DNA of 6,917 bases from Gallionellaceae bacterium (lineage in GTDB: Bacteria; Pseudomonadota; Gammaproteobacteria; Burkholderiales; Gallionellaceae), in the NCBI GenBank assembly GCA_031277195.1, contig JAITMU010000044.1, positions 1 through 6,917 on the forward strand, written 5' to 3'. Numbering within the stretch: the stretch's first letter is position 1; the number at the start of each line of letters is the position of its first letter. The position numbers and the translations under genes are program-made. Under the pieces are notes generated by a model that ran no database searches, was not told where the DNA came from, and saw only the letters and a program-made list of their open reading frames with translations. Shown piece after piece: positions 1 to 5,706 of the stretch.

Positions 1-224
1 CGCCAATCATCAATGGCGTCGCCGCCAACACGGCCTCTGCCCCGGTAAACGTAAACAGCAGCGCGATAATCCCCGTGCTGAGAGTCAGCAAGGACGCGGG
101 CGGTACGCCAGTCAACTTCAATAACGTCAGCGCGCTCACTGGAAGCGTGATCAGCGTGATCATGCTGGGCGACGAAGCAGCAGGAAACGTCGCCGATAGC
201 TCTGCCGTAAATCAAGACAACTAA
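1..224 (+). CDS. C-terminal fragment of an unidentified, probably extracytoplasmic protein
   Basis: The frame beginning at base 3 is open from the window edge for 73 codons to TAA at 222-224, with a second in-frame TAA at 228-230. The other two forward frames have early stops, and a strong terminator follows within 20 bases, so this is the 3' end of a real gene. The visible protein is rich in Asn, Ala, Val and Ser, has few charged residues and no cysteine, and alternates hydrophobic and polar residues as in a beta-sandwich. The stretch GSVISVIMLGDE near the end resembles the last strand of DUF4397-type secreted beta-sandwich proteins, but that is a weak impression. It converges on the leftward gene ending at 274. 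The start, any signal peptide and the full function lie outside the window. Confidence 0.6.
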   Translation, partial: PIINGVAANTASAPVNVNSSAIIPVLRVSKDAGGTPVNFNNVSALTGSVISVIMLGDEAAGNVADSSAVNQDN

Positions 225-240
225 CCGTAAAGAAGAATCG

Positions 241-269
241 AAAAAGCCGCCCGATGGGCGGCTTTTTTT
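241..269. terminator. Bidirectional Rho-independent terminator
   Basis: A perfect 7-bp GC-only stem (GCCGCCC at 246-252, GGGCGGC at 256-262) with a GAT loop is followed by seven T (263-269) and preceded by five A (241-245). It can therefore terminate transcription in both directions. It sits between the stop of the rightward gene (224) and the stop of the leftward FadE-derived gene (274) and serves both convergent genes. Confidence 0.93.
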
Positions 270-273
270 GTCG

Positions 274-1581
274 CTACTGCTCTTTCGTCATGTTCACGAA
301 AGTCGGGATCAAGGACGTGATGTGAGCGTCTTCCTCATGACCCGAGTCGCTCATTTCCTCTGCCTGCACCAGCCTCATGGCAATCTCTTTCGCCAGGCGA
401 TCCTGCGGCGGTTCCGCATGGCGACCTGTGGGAAAAACCAGCACGCGCAAAAGCATCGCAAACAGGCGCGACGGGAAATTGCGCAGCATGCCGTCGATAT
501 CCATTTCGATGTGATACAACGCATCCTGCACAATCCAGTGTAGCAGCGGCAAATCTTCCTGCGGGCGACCATCGCTCTCAAAACGTCTCAGCGCGGCGCT
601 GCACAAAAACATCCGGCTCAACGCATCGCCCATCCTGCGAAACAAATCGCCATGGTTCCTGGCGCGGTCATGCAGCGCCAACGGCGCCACCGCCTCGGTC
701 AGCAGCGCAACGGCAGCGGCGTAACGTGTCAGTCGTTGGTAACAACGCCAGGTCGACATATCGGCGTGAAAGTAAATGCCGCGCCCGCCCGTTATCCCGA
801 ACACGAAAGCATGCGCCGCGCTGCTCAGCGCAAAGCTGATGTGGCCAAACAACGCAGCGTCGAAATCGCGCACGGCTTGATCTTCACCTGCGTTGTGCGC
901 GGCGCGGATTTCCTGCTTTACGAAGGGGTAGGCGTCCAGCGCAGCCAGTTTGAAAATCCGCGCGGCGCGCTCAGGATATGTTGCGTCATTCACCAAGTCG
1001 TCGGCGCAAAGATGCGCGACGATGCTGGAAATCAGTTCGGGATGCGCGCCCGTTTCCGTCAACAGCGCGGCAAGCCGTTCCGCCGCATCTGTCGCATAAA
1101 GGCGGGCGCCCGCGCGTGCCAGCACGCTGCTTTCGACCGCGCCGCCGGATCGCCGACTTTCCAGCATCGCGCGCAACTGCTCGATTTCGCTATTGCGGGA
1201 GGCGTGTTCCGCTTTCAGCGCGGGCATGGGCGTCCTGAGTAATTGACGCCAGTTCGGCCTGCCGCTGAACAAGCTGACCTCCCAGCCTATCGTGCCGGCA
1301 TCCTGCGCTTCGGATTGCGGGATGATCGGCAATGTCCGGCGGAAACGAGCCAGTTGCGGACCGCTGACCAACAAACGACGCAAGGGCGGGATGCCCAGCA
1401 CTGTAACCAGCAACGCGAGCATGACGATGATCGCCTGGAAAGCGTCGGCAGAGACACGGTGCTGAATGGCGATGACCGGAATGAAGACGATCGCCGTCAG
1501 CAACCAGCTCCATAGCGTCGCGCGGAAAAAAGCCAGCAGCAACATCACAAGCAGCAACGCCGCCAGCGTCAGAATTGCCAT
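274..1581 (-). CDS. FadE-derived membrane protein lacking the acyl-CoA dehydrogenase catalytic core
   Basis: The 435-residue product starts with hydrophobic segments (about 2-19, 22-38, 46-64). Residues 75-125 match the FadE N-terminal region (ARFRRTLP, then DAGTIGWE and LFSGRPNW). Residues 150-225 resemble the helical part after the FadE active-site domains. Residues 225-405 match the C-terminal domain of bacterial FadE-type acyl-CoA dehydrogenases (ACDH_C, formerly DUF1974): RRMGDALSRMFLCSAALRR (316-334), DLPLLHWIVQDALY (343-356), NFPSRL (368-373), VFPTGRH (382-388). E. coli FadE has about 814 residues. Here roughly 330 residues of flavin and acyl-CoA binding core are missing, as is the loop with the catalytic glutamate, so dehydrogenase activity is not expected. 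The frame is uninterrupted, with a good ribosome site (AAGGGGG, 6 nt spacing). It is probably the last gene of the tadA group. The alignment is from memory; the role is unknown. Confidence 0.75.
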   Translation of the reverse strand: MAILTLAALLLVMLLLAFFRATLWSWLLTAIVFIPVIAIQHRVSADAFQAIIVMLALLVTVLGIPPLRRLLVSGPQLARFRRTLPIIPQSEAQDAGTIGWEVSLFSGRPNWRQLLRTPMPALKAEHASRNSEIEQLRAMLESRRSGGAVESSVLARAGARLYATDAAERLAALLTETGAHPELISSIVAHLCADDLVNDATYPERAARIFKLAALDAYPFVKQEIRAAHNAGEDQAVRDFDAALFGHISFALSSAAHAFVFGITGGRGIYFHADMSTWRCYQRLTRYAAAVALLTEAVAPLALHDRARNHGDLFRRMGDALSRMFLCSAALRRFESDGRPQEDLPLLHWIVQDALYHIEMDIDGMLRNFPSRLFAMLLRVLVFPTGRHAEPPQDRLAKEIAMRLVQAEEMSDSGHEEDAHITSLIPTFVNMTKEQ

Positions 1582-1587
1582 CCATTA

Positions 1588-1594
1588 CCCCCTT
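1588..1594 (-). promoter_or_regulatory. Shine-Dalgarno of the FadE-derived gene
   Basis: On the minus strand AAGGGGG lies 6 nt before the ATG at 1581-1579. A second ATG four bases upstream (1585) is in another frame and only 2 nt from this site, so the 1581 start is favoured. A strong ribosome site on this gene argues that it is translated and is not a relic. Confidence 0.7.
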
Positions 1595-1616
1595 GAATCG
1601 TCAATTCCACTGCCTC

Positions 1617-2096
1617 TCAAACGCAGATTTCGACAAAAGTGCCAGCCGAAACGAGATCAAATAATTCCATCACATCGGCATTTCGCATGCGCACACAACC
1701 ATGCGATCCCGGCTGACCGACCGGCGCTTCATCCGGCATGCCATGAATATAGATATAGCGGCGCATGGTATCGCAGGATCCCCAGCGATTGTAGCCAGGC
1801 TCGCGACCGCACAACCACATGATGCGCGTGAGCATCCAGTCACGGCGCGGATGCTGCGCGCCGAGTTCCGGCGTGTAAATTTCCCCCGTCGGACGCCGAG
1901 CGACAAAGACGGCATTGGCCGGTTGTCCGGCGCCAATTTTCGCGCGAATGATGTGTTTGCCGCGCGGTGTGCAATAACTGCCGTTTTCTTCACCCGCGCC
2001 ATTAGTGGCGGTGGACACGGAATAGCGGCGCAGCAATTCGCCAGAGTCGGCAAATAGCTCCAGTGTTTGCGAAGGAATGGTGATGATGATTTTCAT
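1617..2096 (-). CDS. L,D-transpeptidase (YkuD domain) without signal peptide
   Basis: This 159-residue protein consists almost wholly of a YkuD catalytic domain. Family enzymes make 3-3 cross-links in peptidoglycan or attach proteins to it through a cysteine acyl-enzyme. Visible signatures are YSVSTA (25-30), the TPRGKH turn (43-48), IHG with His118, and SHGCVRMRN (131-139) holding the nucleophile Cys134 with His132, Gly133 and Arg136. The domain starts within the first residues. There is no signal peptide or transmembrane segment, so its cellular location and substrate are uncertain. The ATG at 2096 was chosen because the domain begins right there and GGTGAG (2109-2104) precedes it by 7 nt. 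A GTG at 2111 in the same frame would add five residues. It lies 18 nt after tadA and 35 nt before the FadE-derived gene. Confidence 0.9.
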   Translation of the reverse strand: MKIIITIPSQTLELFADSGELLRRYSVSTATNGAGEENGSYCTPRGKHIIRAKIGAGQPANAVFVARRPTGEIYTPELGAQHPRRDWMLTRIMWLCGREPGYNRWGSCDTMRRYIYIHGMPDEAPVGQPGSHGCVRMRNADVMELFDLVSAGTFVEICV

Positions 2097-2114
2097 TGAT
2101 GCGCTCACCACAAC

Positions 2115-2570
2115 CTACCTCTTTCTTTTTGCCGCAAAAAAATCGCTCAACAACGCTCCGCACGCCTCCACCAGCACGCCGCCCTCGACTGTCGCATGGT
2201 GATTCAGGCGTTCAGCGCTGAACAAGTCGATCGCACTGCCCGCCGTGCCGGTTTTGGGGTCGCGCGCACCGTATATCACGCGCGCAATGCGCGCATGAAA
2301 TATCGCGCCAGCGCACATCGCGCACGGTTCCAGCGTGACGAAAAGCTCGCAGTCCGGCAGCCGGTAGTTGCCCAAGCGCTGCGCTGCGTCACGCAGCGCG
2401 AGCATTTCCGCATGCGCGGAAGGATCGTGACGCGAAATCGGCGCGTTGAATCCGCGTCCGACGATTTCACCGTCTTTCACCACCACCGCGCCGACCGGCA
2501 CTTCGCCGCACTCCCCGGCCTTCCGCGCCAGCGCCAGCGCCTCGCGCATGTACAGGGCATCGGTTTCCAT
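2115..2570 (-). CDS. tadA: tRNA-specific adenosine deaminase TadA
   Basis: TadA deaminates adenosine 34 of tRNA-Arg(ACG) to inosine in the cytoplasm. The 151-residue product has the full zinc deaminase signature: HAE (His53 as zinc ligand, Glu55 as proton shuttle) and PCAMC (Cys83 and Cys86 as zinc ligands). Family-typical segments flank it: EVPVGAVVV (23-31), ISRHDPSAHAE (45-55), NYRL (68-71), VTLEPCAMCAGA (78-89), GARDPKTGTAGS (101-112) and ALLSDFF (139-145). The frame extends 30 residues further upstream to 2660, but that part does not look like TadA and runs into the bcp start, so the ATG at 2570 is used. No Shine-Dalgarno precedes it; instead TACAAT sits 5 nt upstream, which could mean a leaderless transcript. 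It is first in a leftward group of three genes and divergent from bcp. Confidence 0.95.
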   Translation of the reverse strand: METDALYMREALALARKAGECGEVPVGAVVVKDGEIVGRGFNAPISRHDPSAHAEMLALRDAAQRLGNYRLPDCELFVTLEPCAMCAGAIFHARIARVIYGARDPKTGTAGSAIDLFSAERLNHHATVEGGVLVEACGALLSDFFAAKRKR

Positions 2571-2575
2571 GCCGC

Positions 2576-2581
2576 ATTGTA
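2576..2581 (-). promoter_or_regulatory. Candidate -10 element for tadA
   Basis: TACAAT on the minus strand differs from the sigma-70 consensus at one base and ends 5 nt before the tadA ATG. Transcription would then begin at or next to the start codon. No good -35 hexamer is seen at 16-18 nt (best match three of six), so the call is tentative. Confidence 0.3.
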
Positions 2582-2592
2582 CAAAGAAGCGC

Positions 2593-2621
2593 TTGCCATG
2601 CCGGACTATTTTGTAAACAAT
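2593..2621 (+). promoter_or_regulatory. Candidate promoter for bcp
   Basis: TTGCCA (2593-2598, five of six to the -35 consensus) is followed after 17 nt by AACAAT (2616-2621, four of six to the -10 consensus). The predicted transcript start near 2628 lies before the ribosome site AAGGAGA (2634-2640), which is 10 nt ahead of the bcp ATG. This would be the rightward half of the tadA/bcp divergent promoter region. Confidence 0.35.
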
Positions 2622-2650
2622 GGGCGCGAACTGAAGGAGATTTTTCGCCG

Positions 2651-3112
2651 ATGTCCACACAAGCAGTTGCCGATTTCACCCTGCCCGCCACCGGCGGCGC
2701 GGATTTCACTCTCTCCGCTGTGCGCGGAAAATCGCTGGTCGTTTATTTCTATCCCAAGGACAGCACGCCCGGCTGCACCACCGAGGCGCAGCAGTTTCGC
2801 GATTTGTACAGCGCCTTCCAGCAGGCCAACTGTGAGGTCGTGGGCGTTTCGCGCGACAGCATCAAGTCGCATGAAAGTTTCAAACAGAAATACACGCTGC
2901 CGTTCCCGCTGCTTTCCGACGCGGAAGAAAAACTCTGCGCGCAATTTGATGTCATCAAGATGAAAAAATTGTACGGCAAGGATGTGCGCGGCATTGAGCG
3001 CAGCACCTTCGTCATCGACAAACATGGCGTGCTGCGCCAGGAATGGCGCGGCGTCAAGGCTGAAGGACATGCAGAGGAAGTGTTGAACTTTGTGAAGACG
3101 CTGGAGGCGTAA
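2651..3112 (+). CDS. bcp: Thiol peroxidase of the Bcp/PrxQ peroxiredoxin family
   Basis: Bcp reduces hydrogen peroxide and organic hydroperoxides in the cytoplasm using thiol reductants. The 153-residue length is normal. The peroxidatic site is clear: YFYPKDSTPGCTTEA (32-46) with Thr39, Pro40 and Cys42, and the partner Arg117 in GIERSTFVID (114-123). VVGVSRDS (63-70) and the FPLLSD strand (85-90) are also typical. The classic resolving cysteine of E. coli Bcp, five residues after the peroxidatic one, is replaced by Gln47. Cys61 and Cys96 remain, so the enzyme may work as a 1-Cys type or use another resolving residue. AAGGAGA precedes the ATG by 10 nt. It is divergent from tadA and followed by the PIN-PhoH gene after a repeat-bearing gap. 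Confidence 0.95.
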   Translation: MSTQAVADFTLPATGGADFTLSAVRGKSLVVYFYPKDSTPGCTTEAQQFRDLYSAFQQANCEVVGVSRDSIKSHESFKQKYTLPFPLLSDAEEKLCAQFDVIKMKKLYGKDVRGIERSTFVIDKHGVLRQEWRGVKAEGHAEEVLNFVKTLEA

Positions 3113-3117
3113 GTTGG

Positions 3118-3193
3118 GAGACGCAAGACGCGAGCCAAACCGGTTCCGCCTCGCGCTTTCAGCGTGCGCTTCACGTCTCACGTCTTACGTCTC
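3118..3193. repeat. Heptamer-based imperfect inverted repeat between bcp and phoH
   Basis: Two 17-nt arms (3118-3134 and 3177-3193) are inverted copies with 15 of 17 matches and a 42-nt spacer. Each arm is built of 7-nt units: ACGTCTC, ACGTCTT, ACGTCTC run in tandem at 3173-3193, and the left arm carries the complementary units with C in place of T. As minus-strand RNA the two mismatches become G-U pairs, so the hairpin would be fully paired; as plus-strand RNA they are C-A mismatches. There is no T tract, so it is not a normal terminator. The right arm ends just before the phoH ribosome site. Confidence 0.65.
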
Positions 3194-3195
3194 AA

Positions 3196-3200
3196 AAGGA
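3196..3200 (+). promoter_or_regulatory. Shine-Dalgarno that fixes the phoH start
   Basis: AAGGA lies 5 nt before ATG 3206-3208. The same frame is open from an ATG at 3164, but that start would translate the heptamer repeat and has no comparable ribosome site, so 3206 is preferred. Confidence 0.6.
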
Positions 3201-3205
3201 ATTTT

Positions 3206-4624
3206 ATGACTCCGCGCAAACCCGCCGCTGCGAAACAGCCCGTCACCAAGCTGTTCATCCTCGACACCAACGTGCTGATGCACGACCCCACCAGCCTGTT
3301 CCGCTTTGAAGAACACGATGTCTATCTGCCGATGTTCGTGCTGGAAGAACTCGACAACGGCAAGAAAGGCATGTCGGAAGTCGCGCGCAATGCGCGTCAG
3401 GCCAGCCGTTTTCTCGACGCCATCGTCAGCGAAACGGCGAGCGACATCTCGCAGGGCATTCCGCTGAACACGCAAGGCAACAAGGCCGCCACAGGACGGT
3501 TGTTCCTGCAAACCCAGTTCATCGAGCATGAATTGCCCGCCTCCTTGCAGCACAGCAAAGCCGACAACGCCATCCTCGGCGTGTTGATGCATTTGCAGAA
3601 AAAACAGCCGGAGCGCGCGGTGATTCTGGTGTCGAAAGACATCAACATGCGCATCAAGGCGCGCGCGCTGGGTTTGTCCGCGCAGGACTATTTCAACGAC
3701 AAGGTGCTGGAAGACACCGACCTGCTCTACACCGGCGTGCGCGAACTGTCCGCCGATTTCTGGGACAGGAACGGCAAGGACATGAAGTCCGGCACGCAGG
3801 GCGGTTATACCTTCTATCAACTCAAGGGGCCGGACTGCCGCGATCTGCTGATCAATCAATTCGTCTATCAGGAAAATGGCGATTCGCCGTTTTACGCCGT
3901 GGTCACCGCGCAGGACGGCAACACCGCCACGCTGCGCACGCTGACCGATTACACGCACAGCAAAAACGCCATCTGGGGCATCACCGCGCGCAACCGCGAA
4001 CAGAATTTCGTGCTGAACCAGCTGATGAATCCGGAGATTGATTTCGTCACCCTGCTCGGTCAGGCCGGTACCGGCAAGACGCTGCTGACGCTGGCGGCGG
4101 GGTTGATGCAGGTGCTGGAAGACAAGGTGTACAGCGAAATCATCATGACGCGCGTCACCGTACCGGTGGGCGAAGACATCGGTTTTTTGCCCGGCACCGA
4201 AGAAGAAAAAATGACGCCCTGGATGGGCGCGCTCGACGACAATCTCGACGTGCTGAACAAGTCCGACGAGGAAAGCGGCGAGTGGGGGCGTGCTGCCACG
4301 CGCGATTTGATCCGCTCGCGCATCAAGATCAAGTCGCTGAACTTCATGCGCGGCCGCACCTTCATCAACAAATACCTCATCATCGACGAAGCGCAAAACC
4401 TCACGCCCAAGCAGATGAAAACCCTCATCACCCGCGCCGGCCCCGGCACCAAGGTTGTGTGCATGGGCAACATCGCGCAGATCGACACGCCCTATCTGAC
4501 CGAAGGCAGCTCTGGATTGACGTATGTCGTGGATCGCTTCAAGGGCTGGGGGCACAGCGGACATATCACTCTGCAACGCGGCGAGCGGTCGCGGTTGGCG
4601 GATCATGCGGCGGAGGTTTTGTAG
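3206..4624 (+). CDS. phoH: PIN-PhoH fusion protein (PhoH family ATPase with N-terminal PIN nuclease domain)
   Basis: The 472-residue product has two parts. Residues about 14-155 form a PIN-type nuclease domain: FILDTNVLMHD (Asp20), VLEELD (Glu48), KADNAILGV (Asp120) and SKDINMRIKA (Asp145) supply the expected acidic metal-binding residues. Residues about 265-470 form the PhoH P-loop ATPase: Walker A GQAGTGKT (285-292), VPVGEDIGFLPGT (319-331), Walker B YLIIDEAQN (390-398, Asp394 and Glu395), GNIAQID (421-427) and the terminal LQRGERS (456-462). This architecture matches the YlaK-like PhoH proteins, thought to act on RNA as nuclease/helicases; the exact role is not settled. The symbol is the family name, not a claim of orthology to E. 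coli phoH, which lacks the PIN domain. The stop codon abuts the msrB start, implying cotranscription. Confidence 0.96.
   Translation: MTPRKPAAAKQPVTKLFILDTNVLMHDPTSLFRFEEHDVYLPMFVLEELDNGKKGMSEVARNARQASRFLDAIVSETASDISQGIPLNTQGNKAATGRLFLQTQFIEHELPASLQHSKADNAILGVLMHLQKKQPERAVILVSKDINMRIKARALGLSAQDYFNDKVLEDTDLLYTGVRELSADFWDRNGKDMKSGTQGGYTFYQLKGPDCRDLLINQFVYQENGDSPFYAVVTAQDGNTATLRTLTDYTHSKNAIWGITARNREQNFVLNQLMNPEIDFVTLLGQAGTGKTLLTLAAGLMQVLEDKVYSEIIMTRVTVPVGEDIGFLPGTEEEKMTPWMGALDDNLDVLNKSDEESGEWGRAATRDLIRSRIKIKSLNFMRGRTFINKYLIIDEAQNLTPKQMKTLITRAGPGTKVVCMGNIAQIDTPYLTEGSSGLTYVVDRFKGWGHSGHITLQRGERSRLADHAAEVL
4612..4616 (+). promoter_or_regulatory. Shine-Dalgarno inside the phoH end that supports the msrB GTG start
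   Basis: GGAGG lies 8 nt before GTG 4625-4627, within the last codons of phoH. It favours GTG over the in-frame TTG at 4631, and the TAG-GTG junction suggests translational coupling of msrB to phoH. Confidence 0.65.
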
Positions 4625-5017
4625 GTGGGTTTGAACGAAAAAACCGACGCCGATTGGCGCGAAGAACTCACACCCGAACAATACGCCGTCTGCCGCCAAT
4701 GCGGCACGGAGCCGCCGTTTACAGGTCTCTATTGGGATTGCCATGACGTTGGCTTGTATCGCTGCGTGTGTTGCGGCAACCCGCTGTTCGATTCGGAAAC
4801 CAAATTTGATTCCGGCACCGGCTGGCCGAGTTTTTGGGATCAGGTTTATGAAGGCGCGGTAAAACTGCTGCCCGACTTGAGCCACGGCATGAGGCGCGTC
4901 GAAGTGCGCTGCGCGTCGTGCGATTCGCATCTCGGTCATGTCTTTGAAGACGGACCGGAGCCGACCGGATTGCGTTATTGCATCAACTCCGCCGCGCTGA
5001 TTCTGGATCGATGGTAA
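4625..5017 (+). CDS. msrB: Peptide-methionine (R)-S-oxide reductase MsrB
   Basis: MsrB reduces the R epimer of methionine sulfoxide in proteins. The 130-residue product carries the complete domain: GTEPPFTG (27-34), zinc ligand pairs Cys47/Cys50 and Cys96/Cys99, GWPSF (66-70), DLSHGMRRVEVRC (84-96), SHLGHVF (101-107) and the catalytic Cys119 in RYCINSA (117-123). The recycling cysteine found in many MsrBs before GWPSF is threonine here (Thr65). Two extra cysteines, Cys23 and Cys26, sit near the N-terminus and could take over that role. There is no signal peptide, so it is cytoplasmic. It begins with GTG directly after the phoH stop. A 5-bp stem over its stop codon followed by TTTTT (5025-5029) is too weak to call a terminator. 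Confidence 0.96.
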   Translation: MGLNEKTDADWREELTPEQYAVCRQCGTEPPFTGLYWDCHDVGLYRCVCCGNPLFDSETKFDSGTGWPSFWDQVYEGAVKLLPDLSHGMRRVEVRCASCDSHLGHVFEDGPEPTGLRYCINSAALILDRW

Positions 5018-5039
5018 CGATCAATTTTTCGGTTGTATT

Positions 5040-5121
5040 CCTTCCCCCGCGTGCGGGGGAAGGTCAGGATGGGGGGATTGGGTCGCCCCCACCCCAACCC
5101 TCCCCCGCACGCGGAGGAGGG
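5040..5121. repeat. 82-bp GC-rich double-hairpin intergenic element (REP/MITE-like)
   Basis: The left part is a perfect 11-bp stem (CCTTCCCCCGC at 5040-5050, GCGGGGGAAGG at 5053-5063) with a 2-nt loop. The right part (5098-5108 and 5111-5121) is a second 11-bp stem with one mismatch. Between them, G-rich (5071-5076) and C-rich (5086-5094) tracts can also pair, so the whole element can fold as one large imperfect palindrome. Such paired GC-rich stems are typical of interspersed proteobacterial intergenic elements. It lies between msrB and yciB and may limit read-through. No copy number can be seen from one window. Confidence 0.7.
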
Positions 5122-5145
5122 AGTGTGCATCCCTTTCAACTATTC

Positions 5146-5151
5146 TAGAAT
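5146..5151 (+). promoter_or_regulatory. Candidate -10 element for yciB
   Basis: TAGAAT is one base from the -10 consensus and ends 6 nt before the yciB ATG, so transcription would start at or near the A of the ATG. It lies in a perfect 12-bp palindrome TATTCTAGAATA (5141-5152). The best -35 candidate at 16 nt matches only three of six bases. Confidence 0.3.
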
Positions 5152-5157
5152 ATCCCC

Positions 5158-5706
5158 ATGAAACTCCTGTTCGACCTTTTTCCCGTCATCCTGTTTTTTG
5201 CCGTATTCAAACTGCACGGCATCTACACGGCCACTGCTGCGGCGATTGCGGCGACGGTCGTGCAGATTGTCTGGAGCAAATGGCGTCACGACAAGGTGGA
5301 CAAGATGCTGTGGGTCAGTTTCGGCATCATCGCCGTGCTGGGCAGCGCGACGCTGCTGTTGCATGACGAGAGCTTCATCAAATGGAAGCCGACCGTTCTG
5401 TACTGGGTGTTCGCCAGCATCCTGCTTTTTTCCCGCGTGCTGTTCCGCAAAAACCTGCTGCGCGCGTTGCTGCAGGAAAAATTGACGCTGCCTGACACCG
5501 TGTGGGATCGATTGAATCTGGCCTGGAGCGCATTTTTCGCCGCGCTTGGCATCCTCAACCTGTACGTCGCTTTCAGCTATCCGCTGGAAACCTGGGTCAA
5601 TTTCAAACTGTTCGGCACCACCGGTTTGATGTTCGCGTTCATCTTGCTGCAAGCCTTCGCACTGTCGAAATACATGGAAGAAGACCAGGAACACAAGGAG
5701 CCCTGA
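5158..5706 (+). CDS. yciB: Inner membrane protein YciB (septation protein A family)
   Basis: YciB, also called intracellular septation protein A, is a polytopic inner membrane protein linked to cell envelope synthesis and division; its biochemical activity is not established. The 182-residue product has the usual family length and motifs: the start KLLFDLFPVILFF (2-14), HDESFIKWKPTVLYW (69-83), NLAWSAFF (120-127) and NLYVAF (134-139). Hydrophobic segments lie at about 5-18, 22-40, 50-68, 78-95, 121-140 and 150-168. The tail after 170 is charged and cytoplasmic in character. No Shine-Dalgarno precedes the ATG; a -10-like hexamer sits just upstream instead. The stop overlaps the start of the YciI-like gene (TGATG), so the two are probably translationally coupled. 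Confidence 0.93.
   Translation: MKLLFDLFPVILFFAVFKLHGIYTATAAAIAATVVQIVWSKWRHDKVDKMLWVSFGIIAVLGSATLLLHDESFIKWKPTVLYWVFASILLFSRVLFRKNLLRALLQEKLTLPDTVWDRLNLAWSAFFAALGILNLYVAFSYPLETWVNFKLFGTTGLMFAFILLQAFALSKYMEEDQEHKEP

Noticed and set aside
772..789. TGGRGIY (264-270) in the FadE-derived protein, reminiscent of an acyl-CoA dehydrogenase active-site motif
   Set aside because: The surrounding residues align with the C-terminal FadE domain rather than the active-site loop, so the likeness is probably chance.
2571..2660. 30-residue N-terminal extension of TadA
   Set aside because: It does not match the family and would overlap the bcp start; the ATG at 2570 aligns with known TadA N-termini.
3185..4939. 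Antisense open frame of 584 codons on the minus strand over phoH and msrB
   Set aside because: It is opposite two genes with unmistakable conserved motifs. Its translation is His/Gln/Arg-rich with no recognisable domain, as expected for a shadow frame in GC-rich coding DNA.
5006..5029. Possible terminator after msrB (GATCG/CGATC stem and five T)
   Set aside because: The stem has only 5 bp with a 7-nt loop and overlaps the stop codon; too weak to call.
5502..5705. Upstream extension of the YciI-like frame into yciB
   Set aside because: The extension overlaps yciB in another frame and lacks family resemblance. The start at 5706 has a good ribosome site and family-consistent N-terminus.
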